Part shown: positions 50,039 to 60,089 of the stretch, piece after piece
Layout: each line of letters begins with the position of its first letter
How positions within the stretch are numbered: the first letter of the stretch is position 1
From: Phytopythium helicoides
Taxonomy: Eukaryota > Oomycota > Peronosporomycetes > Pythiales > Pythiaceae
DNA: 64,000 nucleotides
Direction: 5' to 3'
NCBI GenBank assembly: GCA_024867545.1
Contig: JANFNE010000014.1
Coordinates: 62,001 to 126,000 of the forward strand
The notes under the pieces: generated by a model
The model's database searches: none
The model's input: the letters and a program-made list of their open reading frames with translations, nothing else
Told to the model about the DNA's origin: nothing
Translations under genes and position numbers: made by a program

Positions 50039-50637
50039 TACGCAGATGCGGGGTATTTCTGATCACTCAACTGTGACCAAATAGATCATCGAGAACCCAT
50101 GCACTGTTTCGAGACGTGAATGGGATGAACAGGCCAGCTAAGATGAGACGCACGTATACGCCCTCACAAGATGCAACTCAGTTTGATCAAGTCAGAAAGG
50201 CAATACCATTGCACGCACACCAACAGGAGCGTATCGTGCAATCAATCATCGATAAAGACTCAAGGATGCTGCTTTGGCTCTCAGGTCTCCAACCCAAGAA
50301 TAGTGTGGTAGCGCCAAGTGAATCGGAGAAGCGAAAATCGTAGCGAGGGATGCCATTGCACACTATGGACGATGCTGGCGCCTATTGCAACTACGAACTG
50401 CTGCTGCATTAGCTCTCATATCGGTCGAAGAATGATCTGTGAAGGTGTTCACTATTTTTTTTTCATCCAGGATAAATGGGTTGGCGGGAGTGGAAAGCAG
50501 CACATCACGATTGTAAACTCAACATCCAGCTTCATTTTAGCGACGAGATGATCGCGTCACACGGCAACACATGTAGTTCACTTTTCTCTTCGCAGTTGAT
50601 GCTTCTCCTAAGCCAACCTCGTCCGTAGAATGCGCGC
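50039..50637. other. Intergenic with a scrap of ankyrin-like repeat
   Basis: Around 50328-50430 the plus strand reads SENRSEGC, then after a shift MDDAGAYCNYELLLH, which looks like one decayed 28-residue unit of the neighbouring repeat gene. The rest is featureless apart from a T8-10 run near 50455. Confidence 0.4.
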
Positions 50638-51273
50638 TCACCAGATGTGGCGACGGTGGTGGCGTCCATGCCAGCGGGGCCCAGGGCCATAACCAACCGG
50701 AACTGGAACGGGGACTCCCACTGGAATAGGCCCGCCGACGCCGATGGGGCCACCGAAACCTCCAGCCACGCCACCTACTACGCCGCCTGCAACACCGCCT
50801 GCAACACCTCCAGCGACGCCACCTGCAATGCCGCCTGCAACGCCGCCAGCCGCTCCACCAGCAGCACCTCCCGCAGCTCCTGCCGCTGCGCCACGCCCAG
50901 TTCGTGTAGTCGGTGCTGGGGTCGGCCGGTTGTTGCCTCCAAAGCCTCCGCCAACGCCGAGTTGTCCTCCTCCGAGACCTCCCCCGAAGTCGCCTCCGCC
51001 AAAGCCGCCGATGTTGCCACCACCGAAGTTCCACCACCAAAGCCGCCGGGAACACCGCCGCCAAAGCCACCACCGACACCACCGGGAAGGCCACCTCCGA
51101 TACCGCCGATCCCTCCACCAGGAGCACCACCAAAACCACCGCCGCCGAAGCCACCGTCCATCTGTCCACCACCGAACTGCTCCATTGGGCGGCGTGGATG
51201 TTGTGCGTCGACGAGCGGAGACGCAATGAAGCCGAGGGTTGCCGCGATTGTAGTGACGAGCTGGATCTTCATG
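50638..51273 (-). CDS. Glycine-rich secreted protein (one frameshift)
   Basis: Starts MKIQLVTTIAATLGFIASPL at 51273, a clear signal peptide with likely cleavage after VDA, followed by a Gly-rich mature part with GGGFGG-type repeats. Near 51030 the glycine repeat continues only after a one-base shift (FGGGNIGGFGGGDFGG in the second frame), then AAGGAAGGVAGG and GVAGG repeats, PIPVGVPVPVPVGYGPG and a stop at 50638. About 211 residues if joined. Gly-rich secreted proteins are common in oomycete cell walls and mucilage; specific function unknown. The frameshift may be an assembly error in a low-complexity repeat. Reverse-strand proline-rich frames here are shadows. Confidence 0.55.
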   Translation of the reverse strand, partial: HEDPARHYNRGNPRLHCVSARRRTTSTPPNGAVRWWTDGRWLRRRWFWWCSWWRDRRYRRWPSRWCRWWLWRRCSRRLWWWNFGGGNIGGFGGGDFGGGLGGGQLGVGGGFGGNNRPTPAPTTRTGRGAAAGAAGGAAGGAAGGVAGGIAGGVAGGVAGGVAGGVVGGVAGGFGGPIGVGGPIPVGVPVPVPVGYGPGPRWHGRHHRRHIW

Positions 51274-51510
51274 GTTGGCTTGCTGGGTGATCTGGTTCTC
51301 GTCGAAGACTTTCTTGAGGTGAGTGAGCTTGAGGATAAAATCCGGAATGAACAAACTCTCGAGGCGTTGTTGGGACTCGTGCCAAGCACTCAAGTAGGGG
51401 AAAGGTTCTCTTCGCGATTGAGGTGTCGCGACAACTACTGATGGCGGCCGACGAGTGATGAATGACAACTTGTCAATGACTCCATCAATATTGCGGTGTG
51501 GTGTCTCGGT

Positions 51511-52593
51511 TCAAGGACTTTCAATCGAAGACGGAAAAAGGTTGCTGCCGCTGATACTGTGCACAGGCTCGTTCACAACGACGTTCAGCGCGATGTGCGC
51601 GGCAACAGGCGATAGGTGCACACCAATGAGCGTTAAAACTGTTGGTAGTATGAAAAGCATAAAGACGCAGATGAGCGTCAATGCAGCAGCGAGCTCCCAT
51701 GTCGTCTCTTGTAGCTTGTTTGTGTCCTCATCGACGCTGATGTAGCTTTGCCGCGCAAATTGTCCCATCAAGCTCAGCGTCCCTCGCAGCTGGTTGTCAT
51801 CCGAGTCGAAAAACTCACCTTGCTCGATAACAATGTAGTTGATTGAAGGCTGACTGATAGTCTCGGCGGTTTGCTGCCGTTGCTTCCGTTGGCAAGAGCG
51901 GCAAACTACTGCCCATTGCACGTGTGTGAATGGACACCAGCGAGTGAGGTCGACCCATACGGTGTAGACGATGGCAAACATGACTGCCAACGAAATGGTC
52001 ACCTGCAACGCATCCTGCGCTAGCCGCTGCTCCTCCTCGTCACTGAGAGCGAGTGGGAATGCGCTCAAGTCGTCACTCAGGTATGCACCAAGCCAGTCGA
52101 AGGAGAAGCGAACTCGCCTGGATCGAATGAGCACCGCGTCGACTGCAACCGCACCGAGCATAGCTCCATAGAGAGCGAGTCCCCACGCGAATCGCACCAG
52201 CCGCTTCAGCATGAGTTTAAACCGCGACAGGAAATACAATCCATGTGTAAAGCAGTCGAGGCACCCGTTTGGGGCGGTGTCATTGCAGCACGAGAGACGG
52301 TTGAGCGCGGCGTCAAGCGCGTACAGCAACGCCAACAAGTAGCACGCGACGACCAAATCCTCGAGGAAGCCGAACAGCACACCTAGGAGACGAGCACCAG
52401 CCGAGTCGTCTTGAGCATCTCCCTGGAAAGCTGAAGCGATCGCAGACAGATTCGCGAGGCGGTAGACGAAGAAGGAGAGCAGCGTGAAGGTGTAGACAAT
52501 GGCCCAGCTGATCCAGGGCCGCCTGTGCAGCGTCGCATTGGCCGAGAAGTTGGCGTTTGCCAGTGCGAGGCGAGCTGTCGTCGCCACCGCCAT
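51511..52593 (-). CDS. Truncated sulfatase-family protein, membrane domain only
   Basis: A 360-residue open frame homologous to the membrane half of the sulfatase/LTA-synthase-like family: WISWAIVYTFTLLSFFVYRL as first helix, LLGVLFGFLEDLVVACYLLAL as second, two more, a cytoplasmic loop, and a fifth helix followed by PVAAHIALNVVVNEPVHSIS, the counterpart of PIIANSALNTTLNELYG in the array. It then stops at SIESP, before any ESF or nucleophile motif, and the adjacent DNA is the unrelated Gly-rich gene. No internal stop interrupts five helices, so it may still be translated. A distinct, older lineage than A-E. It could equally be a young truncation pseudogene. Confidence 0.6.
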   Translation of the reverse strand: MAVATTARLALANANFSANATLHRRPWISWAIVYTFTLLSFFVYRLANLSAIASAFQGDAQDDSAGARLLGVLFGFLEDLVVACYLLALLYALDAALNRLSCCNDTAPNGCLDCFTHGLYFLSRFKLMLKRLVRFAWGLALYGAMLGAVAVDAVLIRSRRVRFSFDWLGAYLSDDLSAFPLALSDEEEQRLAQDALQVTISLAVMFAIVYTVWVDLTRWCPFTHVQWAVVCRSCQRKQRQQTAETISQPSINYIVIEQGEFFDSDDNQLRGTLSLMGQFARQSYISVDEDTNKLQETTWELAAALTLICVFMLFILPTVLTLIGVHLSPVAAHIALNVVVNEPVHSISGSNLFPSSIESP

Positions 52594-53895
52594 CTCGCTC
52601 TTGAGCCTGAGCTCGAGCAGTCACGATCTCGGACGAGGATGCACGTTGTGGAAGGATTGGGAAGTGAAGCGTGGCGCAGACCTCAAGTGCGGAGGAGTGC
52701 GGAATCGTCGAGGTTGAAGACACCCCGCGCGAGTGGAGGTCCCCACAAAACGACCGAGAGAGTCTGCAAGTGCTGCAATTGGACACTGCATCCAGCAGAA
52801 ACCGGTCGTGCAGACCACGGTAGACGAGGTCAACAAGGTGTAAACACCGGGCGGCCAGTGCCTATGCCCATGGAGCAAGTGCTCGGGCCAGTAACGAGTG
52901 GGCTCATGAAGCACAAGGACGGGCGTTTACTGTGGTCGTATAGTAAGGAAGTATACCGGCTATCGGTAGCAATGGTCCTGAGGTGTCGGTGAATGTCGGA
53001 CACTTTTGCCTGACGTCTTCGCACATTGCATGGCTCAGGACGATTAGATGCGCTTCCGCTGGCTCCTACTGCCTCACAACGTGTCCGTGTGACTTTCAGT
53101 CCCAACTAGCCATTTTCACGCCTTCGTAGCTAGTCATTTCTTTTTCTAGCAATGTAGTAACGCTAGAGGATTGGTGGCGTCGTCGGTTTTCTCCTTCATC
53201 ATTGGAGACAGCAGACTTGAGCAAGCTTACATAACTTGGCGAGACGAGACACCGTCAGCACAAGTGCTCGCATCTCTCCAAGTCGCCAAATTGGAAGGTT
53301 CACGGGGGGAATCCGACGATAAATGATGAAGGTGCGATCTGATAGCGATCGTTACGCGTTCGGCACTTCAGTTCGAAGTCGACTTGCCGATGCGCCTGTC
53401 CTGTATTATAGCTGAAGAGCGTGCTCTACGGGCTTACGGAGCCCCAGTCGTCGACCGTAGACGCGGAATATTTCGCCTGACGCTCTGGTAATTGCGTCAG
53501 TCGCACCCAGCTGACCTCGCGACCACCCACTCGGCTCTCCACTTGAACATTCTACAAGAAGTGGAAATGGCATTGCCAACTACGTGCCGCCACTACCGGT
53601 GCGTGTCAATGCGCTTTCCCAGCCTTGTAATCTCGACAAGCGCCTCAAGTCGTTCCACCATTGTGTGGCCGGGATTGCATTGGCATTGGTACACCTAGCA
53701 CGACCGGAGCGCCTTTCATATGCAACCGATCGTATTGAAGCGATCCCACAGCCGAAATCACCACAACACCGTTCAACCCGGGTCCAGCGTGCCTGCAAAT
53801 CTTCGCAACGACTAAAATCCTTGTCTCAAACTACAAGCCTAGACAGAAGATCCTAGAGATCGTTCAACACTCGATATCCAAGATGCACTTGTCTT
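52594..53895. other. Intergenic, no gene recognised
   Basis: About 1.3 kb with only short conflicting frames. The right part adjoins the decayed C-terminus of the divergent sulfatase relic. Confidence 0.5.
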
Positions 53896-56473
53896 CTCAT
53901 CGCCCCTTGAAGTACATATTGAGCTGCCGCCCAGCATCGCGAATGCGATCCAGCTTAACCTTTTCTTCGTCGCTCAAGCTCGGATACAAGTCGCTCAGCT
54001 CGTTGTGATCAGTTCTAGTTTCGAACACTGATATAGCGTTTGATCGCGATCGTACTCGATGCACCTTGTACCTTGGATAGCCGCCATTTTCTTTGCTGGG
54101 TTGTTACTCTACACGTCGTAATCACCAAACGGAGAAAATCTCAATAAGGATCGGCCAAATCCGCTCAGAACGAATCCATCCTCGGGCACCCAAAAATGTC
54201 GGCAAGCGTGTTTAGCAGATCATACTGCTCAGCTGCGTCTTCAACGATAGTCCCTGGTGCGGTGCCAAGCCTACCTTCGGCAATCAGGGCTGCAGCTATA
54301 TGAGTTGTCGATTCTTTAGCATCTTAGATGTACTTGTCACATCCATTCTCTGATGCATTACCGTGGTCACCAACAATGAACACGATAGTATGGTTCAAAA
54401 TCCCGTCTTCCTCCATCCGGTTAAGGAACCTGCCAAGGGCTAGACCTTCGAAGTATCGAAGATCCGCATGTCGGTGGATATCATCACTGTACCCCGTTTT
54501 GTCAGCGTGAAGTCTGGCTTACCTGGATGGTCGTCCCACCCCTTCGGATGCTCCCAGTACGGTACGTGAGAGGTGATCGAGTAAAACGTCGTGTATGTTG
54601 GCCGCTTCGGACTCCCTGCTCGAACTCGATCCTGCTGCTCTTTCGTCTTTTTTATCATGAGATTCCCCAGAACTTCAAAGGACAGGTCGTCATGAACACT
54701 CCAGTACGAATGTGCTCTTCGTTGACCACCTTGATCGTCGCCCAACCAGTCTTGTGGTAGGATTCCTAGATCGCTCTCTGCAAAAGTCTTAAGCTCTTCG
54801 ATCAGGAGTACTGTGTCAAACCCGTGAGATGGAAGAAAGGTGTCCCATTGATCGTAATCGGGGTGGCAGCCTGAGGCGTTCAGCGTATCGAATCCGAGAG
54901 CCGAGAAGAGCTGGGGTAGCCCTGACAATTTGACATCGGTTTTCCCGCCACTTGTGCCTGAGTCGGTCACCAAGTCGTATGGTAGCTGAGCAAACTGGAT
55001 GCTTTCAAGTGAGCGACTTGTTCTGTAACTCGACCAAAAACTGTCGAAGGCTAGCTACTCCACGCTTCGTCCACCTGTCGAAATTTAGTGTCACAATCAG
55101 GTTTGTGTTGCCACCCATGAGATATATCCCCTCTTGACCCACGAGGTACTTGGAGTCACGATGACGAAAGGATTCAATCGTGAGGATGAGAGCATTGGGT
55201 AAATCTTCACTGTCGACTCTTACATCAAATACTTTCTTTACGAAGAACCCATGGGTCATTCAATAGAGCACATCACTTGCAAAGAGAGTAAAATTCTCGG
55301 TGGAATTGTGGATGTAAAGTGAGTTGACAGTACTTTGGGTAATCTTTGCACTTGCGACGGTCGGAATAAAAAGCTCTTTCTCAGTGATAGAGCGCAAAAC
55401 TTCGTTGGGATTGGTATTCAAACCAATCTGGGCTACCAAAGATTTTGAGGTTTGTGCGAGCTCTGAGGTCACAGGTGGCACTGCCACTAGAAAGAATCCG
55501 CCAATACAGATCGCCCAAACCAAACTCAACAGGAGTGAACACCTTTGCCGGCGTTGATTCATCAGCAAAGTAGGTGCTGGAAATGTGGATCTTTGTGCGA
55601 AGGTGTCACCTTCGTCAAGATTGAACTCGGACTGGTCATTTTGAAACATCTCGGTGCTGCTATGTCGAAGTCGGTCTTCGCTGATGATCACACCTTCCGA
55701 ATCAATGACAATATAAAAGATGGATGGTCGCTTGTTCTGCGGCGTAGCAATATTCAGAGCTAAGCTCATGGATTCCGAGCGTAGGATGAATCCGTTGTCT
55801 TTCTTGTCGGCATGCCGGTGCCGGAGAATCGAAGGGATAAGCTCAGTTAAACGCCATAGAGAGATATCCGTCTTGTACGTATCATTAATCAGCGTGAAAG
55901 AGAAGGATACCAGCGTGCAAACTATTGCTGATGTAACAGCGAGATGCACCTCTGCAGGAATTTTCACTGTTGATGCAGTTCCGTTGTCGTTGAGGTACAT
56001 GTTAATCCAATCGATCGTGAATCGCAGCTTTCGGGAACTGAAGAGCACGAAGTCTGCACAGAAAAACACGACACTTCCGGCGAACAAACTGAAGAAGTAG
56101 GTAAACCGGAAACTAATGAGTGCTATCGTCTTCAAATTGCTTGTCAGACGTGATCTTGAAATACTAGAACACGTGTGCTCTGCAAGCTCCAATCCTCGAG
56201 GATTTGCCACACTTGTCGTTGTTCAATCGATTTCGACAGGCGAAAAACGACCCAGTCGTACATCCACAGCGCAAGCGCCAAGTATGTCATGACACAGAAG
56301 TCCTCGAGGAAGCCCCAAAACACCCCGCTTACCTGAAGATTTTTCGAGTTGTTGTCTCCGTCACCATAGACATCAACGATATACAGGAAGGTTCTTCACA
56401 CGCAGCGCGAAGCAGTATATTCCACCGCACAGGTAGACAAACACCCAGTCGAGCCACGGGTGATCATGGTGAA
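53896..56473 (-). pseudogene. Divergent sulfatase/LTA-synthase-like pseudogene
   Basis: Minus-strand pieces in order: WVFVYLCGGIYCFALRV near 56450, VDVYGDGDNNSKNLQV and GVFWGFLEDFCVMTYLALAL near 56340, the third and fourth helices and loop in the frame 56210-55260, then the ectodomain with LILTIESFRHRDSKYLVGQ near 55190, GTSGGKTDVKLSGLPQLFSA near 54950, and SITSHVPYW near 54560. After further breaks come the GDHGN region near 54370 and a C-terminus LSDLYPSLSDEEKVKLDRI ending at 53896. At least five frame breaks or stops. Protein identity to A-E is far lower than among A-E, so it was not kept uniform by conversion. Candidate catalytic Glu, His and Asp-His are still readable. Confidence 0.72.
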
Positions 56474-57157
56474 AGAGGATTGCGCTCTTGTGGGAAAAAG
56501 AGAGCGCATGTATCCGCTTGCTAGCACCCGTCATGACACTGTGCGTAGAGATTCCCCGCCAGATAAATCAATCTCGTGCTGCAGTCGGTCAATGAAAAAA
56601 TGGATTATCACATTAGGAGCGAACCCACGACGGCAAAGCTTATTTCCTGCTCGAGCACGAGAAATCCGGGTCGTGGCTGGGTGCAGATGGCATGCACACA
56701 GCAAGTGGCCGCGCTCATTGATCTCCATGACGCGACGCGCTGCAGGCACGCGGTTGGTGCTTGCTCGAATCATTTGAAATGGGTGTAATGCTCGCAATCT
56801 CAGCCGGACTTTCACTGGGTGTCTTCCTCGTGGAGACTTGAGGCCAACTACTTCAAGTACTAAACCTGTGACGAGTTCCTGTTCAGAAAATGTGACCAGA
56901 AATTGACTTAAAGTCCGACCTCGATTACTCACGCTGTCTCCTTCGGCCCAATGAGCTTGGCTCTGTTCAGAGCTCTAGGTCGCCTTTATCGACCGCGATG
57001 CATCCACATCACGTGGGAACTCGCCAATCCGATCATGGATTGCACTTGACAAGGTCTTTGAGACCGTTCTGGTCAGCGTGTTGAACGCAGCAGTGCCAGC
57101 ACACCACTAAGAGATGAAATGATAGTGTCCATTTCCAATGATTTTGAGTAGGAAAGC
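56474..57157. other. Intergenic, no gene recognised
   Basis: Short frames only. Separates the sulfatase relic from the PACRGL-like gene, whose stop is at 57158. Confidence 0.45.
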
Positions 57158-58241
57158 CTAAATATTGACTGACACGTACGTGGGGATCTTAGCTCGGATC
57201 ATGGTAAGCGCTTCCTTGCCACCATTGCGCTCAAGAGCTGCAAGTGTCTCCTCGGCCTGGGCACGCACAGTTCGAGCGGTTCCCATCCGTCGATGAATTT
57301 GTTGAGCTAGCTTGGGCACATACGCATTCATTTCATGTTCGACGATCTCCGAGAGGAGTCGAGTGGCTTCAAGAGCCATCAAAAACACATCCTCCTCCTT
57401 GGCCATAAGTGCAGTCCGAAGAGGAGCGATAACTCGAGGCAACAAAGGCAGTGTCTTCTCAGCTGCGTCCTCCTGCTGCAGAAGCTCGCGGAACATCTGG
57501 CGAGAAAGGAAGACAAATGGATGCTCCGTCTCAAGAAAACCCTTCCGCAGCATGTGACCAGTAGAGGGTCGAACGACAGTGCTGCAACGTACAATTTATG
57601 TTAGTCTCGCTATCGGAGCCAGCAGAAAATCAATCCACACTCACTTTGAGGATCCTTCGTCCAGTGGAGAGCGTTCTTGATGCTACCATGATTAATGCGG
57701 CACGGAATAGATCCCGAGTCGTACGCACTAGAGAAGTTGCTGTTGATGATACAACAAGCATTTGTGAGGCTCATCGCTAAAAATGTAGAGCACCACAAGT
57801 CAAACGTACGTCTTGTGCTTTTTCTTGCCCGAGGTGAAGACCGCTGCTTGCTTGTGCTTGTGAAGCGTGGCTGAGGGAAGCGGGAGTGCAGCTCTCGCAG
57901 GTTTGGCATCTTGTGGCTGAGGCGCACTTGCATTGTTGTCCTTGGCTGGAGGAGTCTTGACATCCTTTCTCGCAGAGGCGATTTTCACATGGGCTTTTTG
58001 TCGCACCAGTGCGAGATTGAGAGCCTGAATTTGAGTCTGCAGAAGTCGTTCGGGTCTTCGATGCTGCAGTAGTTGTTCCAGTAGGAGTACTAGTGCGACT
58101 CGCTGGGGCTCGTTTTGCTGGCTGTTCTTCCTTTGCACGACTACTACTACTCGATCCTGTCCGCGCGTTCTTGGCATTGTTATCTCCAGGTTCAGCAGCC
58201 TTGGTCGTCTTGGGGACAACCGTCCGGACGATTGGAGCCAT
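57158..58241 (-). CDS. PACRGL-like (ParcG domain) protein, three exons, two apparent indels
   Basis: Exons 58241-57810, 57739-57645 and 57581-57158, with donors GTACGT and GTGAGT and consistent phases. Exon 1 begins MAPIVRTVVPKTTKAA and is low-complexity, Ser/Thr/Ala-rich. It changes frame at the A5 run near 58000; one A fewer restores KAHVKIASARKDVKTPP. Exon 2 gives SAYDSGSIPCRINHGSIKNA, and exon 3 LSFDPLLVT, then after one missing base LRKGFLETEHPFVFLSRQMF and a HEAT-like domain to IRAKIPTY. These are signatures of PACRG-like proteins, linked to axonemal microtubules and cilia; oomycete zoospores are flagellated, which fits. The indels look like sequence errors or a very recent loss. Confidence 0.68.
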
Positions 58242-58597
58242 GGTGTCAAAGCTGAAGCTGAGGCTGTTGTTGAAGAAAGCAATTGAGTTGCAATTGCCAA
58301 ATGGCAAGAAAAGCTTCAACTTCAATCGGGATCATTCAAAATAGAAAGCTTGGATGCAGCAGCAGCATGAGCTTTTCCGAGATACCTATTCCTAGATTCA
58401 TGAAAATTGAGGCACCTTGACTGCTTGCGGGGAAAGGCCGCTAATTTTTTTTGCATAGCTTAGATGAACATTCACACCGCATCAGCGGGCAACAAACAGA
58501 TCTACCTGTATACATGAAAAATGAAAAAGTACTTACTGGCCTCGATCTAGGCTGCCCAAGATACGCCGATGCCGTCTCATGAATCCGAAGAGGGCTA

Positions 58598-59840
58598 TCA
58601 GCAGAGGTCCCAGCAGCGATAGTAGTAAAACTCTTCGTCGTGAGTGTCGTAGTTGTCAATCCAGCCCGTGCGGTCAGGCTCGAGAACGAGTAGTGCTCCT
58701 TGAGCACGAGCTTGGTGTTATTGCCGTAGAAGCGTCGAGCAATCTGCAGGCGGAACTCAACAACACTGTGGTTGGTTGGCACGCTCACGAATAGCTCGTC
58801 CTTCTCGACATGGTAGCGACCGCGGAACACCTCGCGCTTTGTAGGTCGTCGTCGTGGACGTAGCGTCGGGGGACGCGGCGAGAGCAGACGACGCACTGCG
58901 AAGCATCGGAGTAGCCTCATGCGGTGCCTTGAAGAGCATGGCATAAAGCACTGTGCCGTCGCGCTGGAAGGCAAAATAGCGGTAGTAAATGACCTGCAGG
59001 ATCGTGCCGGGCGAGATGTCCGTCCACATGTTGAGCTCGGGCTTCTTGTAGTACGACGTGCGGAGGCAGTAAAACCCGTTGTAGCGCACGCGCGGGCGCG
59101 AGTGGAACATGTGGAACCACGACTTAAACTTGCGGAGCGCGAAGCGGTTGGCGGCTGCGGCCACCGCGGCCTTGGGGCTCTGCACCGGAAGATACGTCGG
59201 CACAGCATCTCGTACACGGCCTCGGAGCGCGCCACGTGCAGCAGCCGGTGGCACGTGAACATGCAGTTGCTGATCGAGTCCTCGTCCAGCAGCAGCAAAA
59301 TGTCCAGCAGCAGGAACTCGGCGAAGTTGAGCAGCGGGTGCTGCGCATTCGCTGAACGTCACACAGCCGCACTCGTGAGCCAACGGTCTCCAGCAATCGC
59401 CGCGTCCCCAGCCGGAGCCTCACCGTCCTCCCCCTCCTCCTCCTCCTCCTCCTCAACCTCCGCGTCCTCGTCGCGCTGCCGCTCGTCCATGCCGCTGCGA
59501 GCGCGCGTCCAGCCCCAGGCGCAGCTGCAGCTCGCGTCCGAGCTCCTCGCCCACGTCGTCCTCGTCCTCCTCCTCCTCCGCGCTCGCCACCGGCTCCTCT
59601 TGCTCCTCTGCTGCCTCCTCCTGTTCGTCTGCTGCCTCCGGCGCCGGAGCTGGAGCCGCGGCCGCCGACTCGGCGCGCAGGATCTCCGCCATGAAGTCGG
59701 GCCTGCGATCCACGTTTTGAGGCCGTCAGCAGCGCCCACGGACCCCCAGGAAGCCGGAAAAGCGCGCACCGGACGGACTCGGCGAGCGCCGCGGCCAGCG
59801 CCTCGGCGTCGGCGTCTCGGTGCGCCGACTGGCGCGGCAT
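58598..59840 (-). pseudogene. FBXO9-like F-box protein, several frame breaks
   Basis: Conserved FBXO9-type protein readable across all three frames. From ATG 59840: MPRQSAHRDADAEALAAAL; a shift at the A4 run (59715-59718, plus-strand T) leads to NVDRRPDFMAEILRAES and an acidic region. After another shift come poly-Glu text, an in-frame TGA near 59360, and the F-box FAEFLLLDILLLLDEDSI. A shift near 59200 leads to the substrate-side domain with RPRVRYNGFYCLRTSYYKK and PGTILQVIYYRYFAFQRDG, then VFRGRYHVEKDELFVSVPTN, and after one missing base the tail DEEFYYYRCWDLC ending at 58598. SCF ubiquitin-ligase adaptor by family. Protein conservation is too good for old decay. Confidence 0.65.
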
Positions 59841-60053
59841 CTCGCGGCGGCGGGCGGCGGAGGGAGACAGGCGGCGGCGGATGATGGAGTGGCGGAACTG
59901 CTGGGAAAAGCGCACTGAGAAAACCTGCGGAAATTTATTTATTGGTTGTTGGAGGGACTCCGGTGTGAAGCTTCGGCGAAGCTTCGGCGCGGAGGCGCAA
60001 AAAGTATACGGCCACGGCAACTGGGTCAAGTTTTGTTTTTTTTGGTGGTGAGA

Positions 60054-60079
60054 TTTTTTTTTTTTTTTTTTTTTTTTTT
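60054..60079. repeat. 26-base poly(T), poly(A) on the strand of the WDR7-like gene
   Basis: An uninterrupted run of 26 T on the plus strand begins ten bases beyond the stop codon of the intronless minus-strand gene at 60090; a T8 run lies just to its left. See the retrocopy finding. Confidence 0.85.
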
Positions 60080-60089
60080 GGTGATTCAC

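Noticed and set aside
50744..51229. Proline-rich extensin-like protein on the plus strand
   Set aside because: It is the complement of Gly codons; the minus strand has a signal peptide and start codon.
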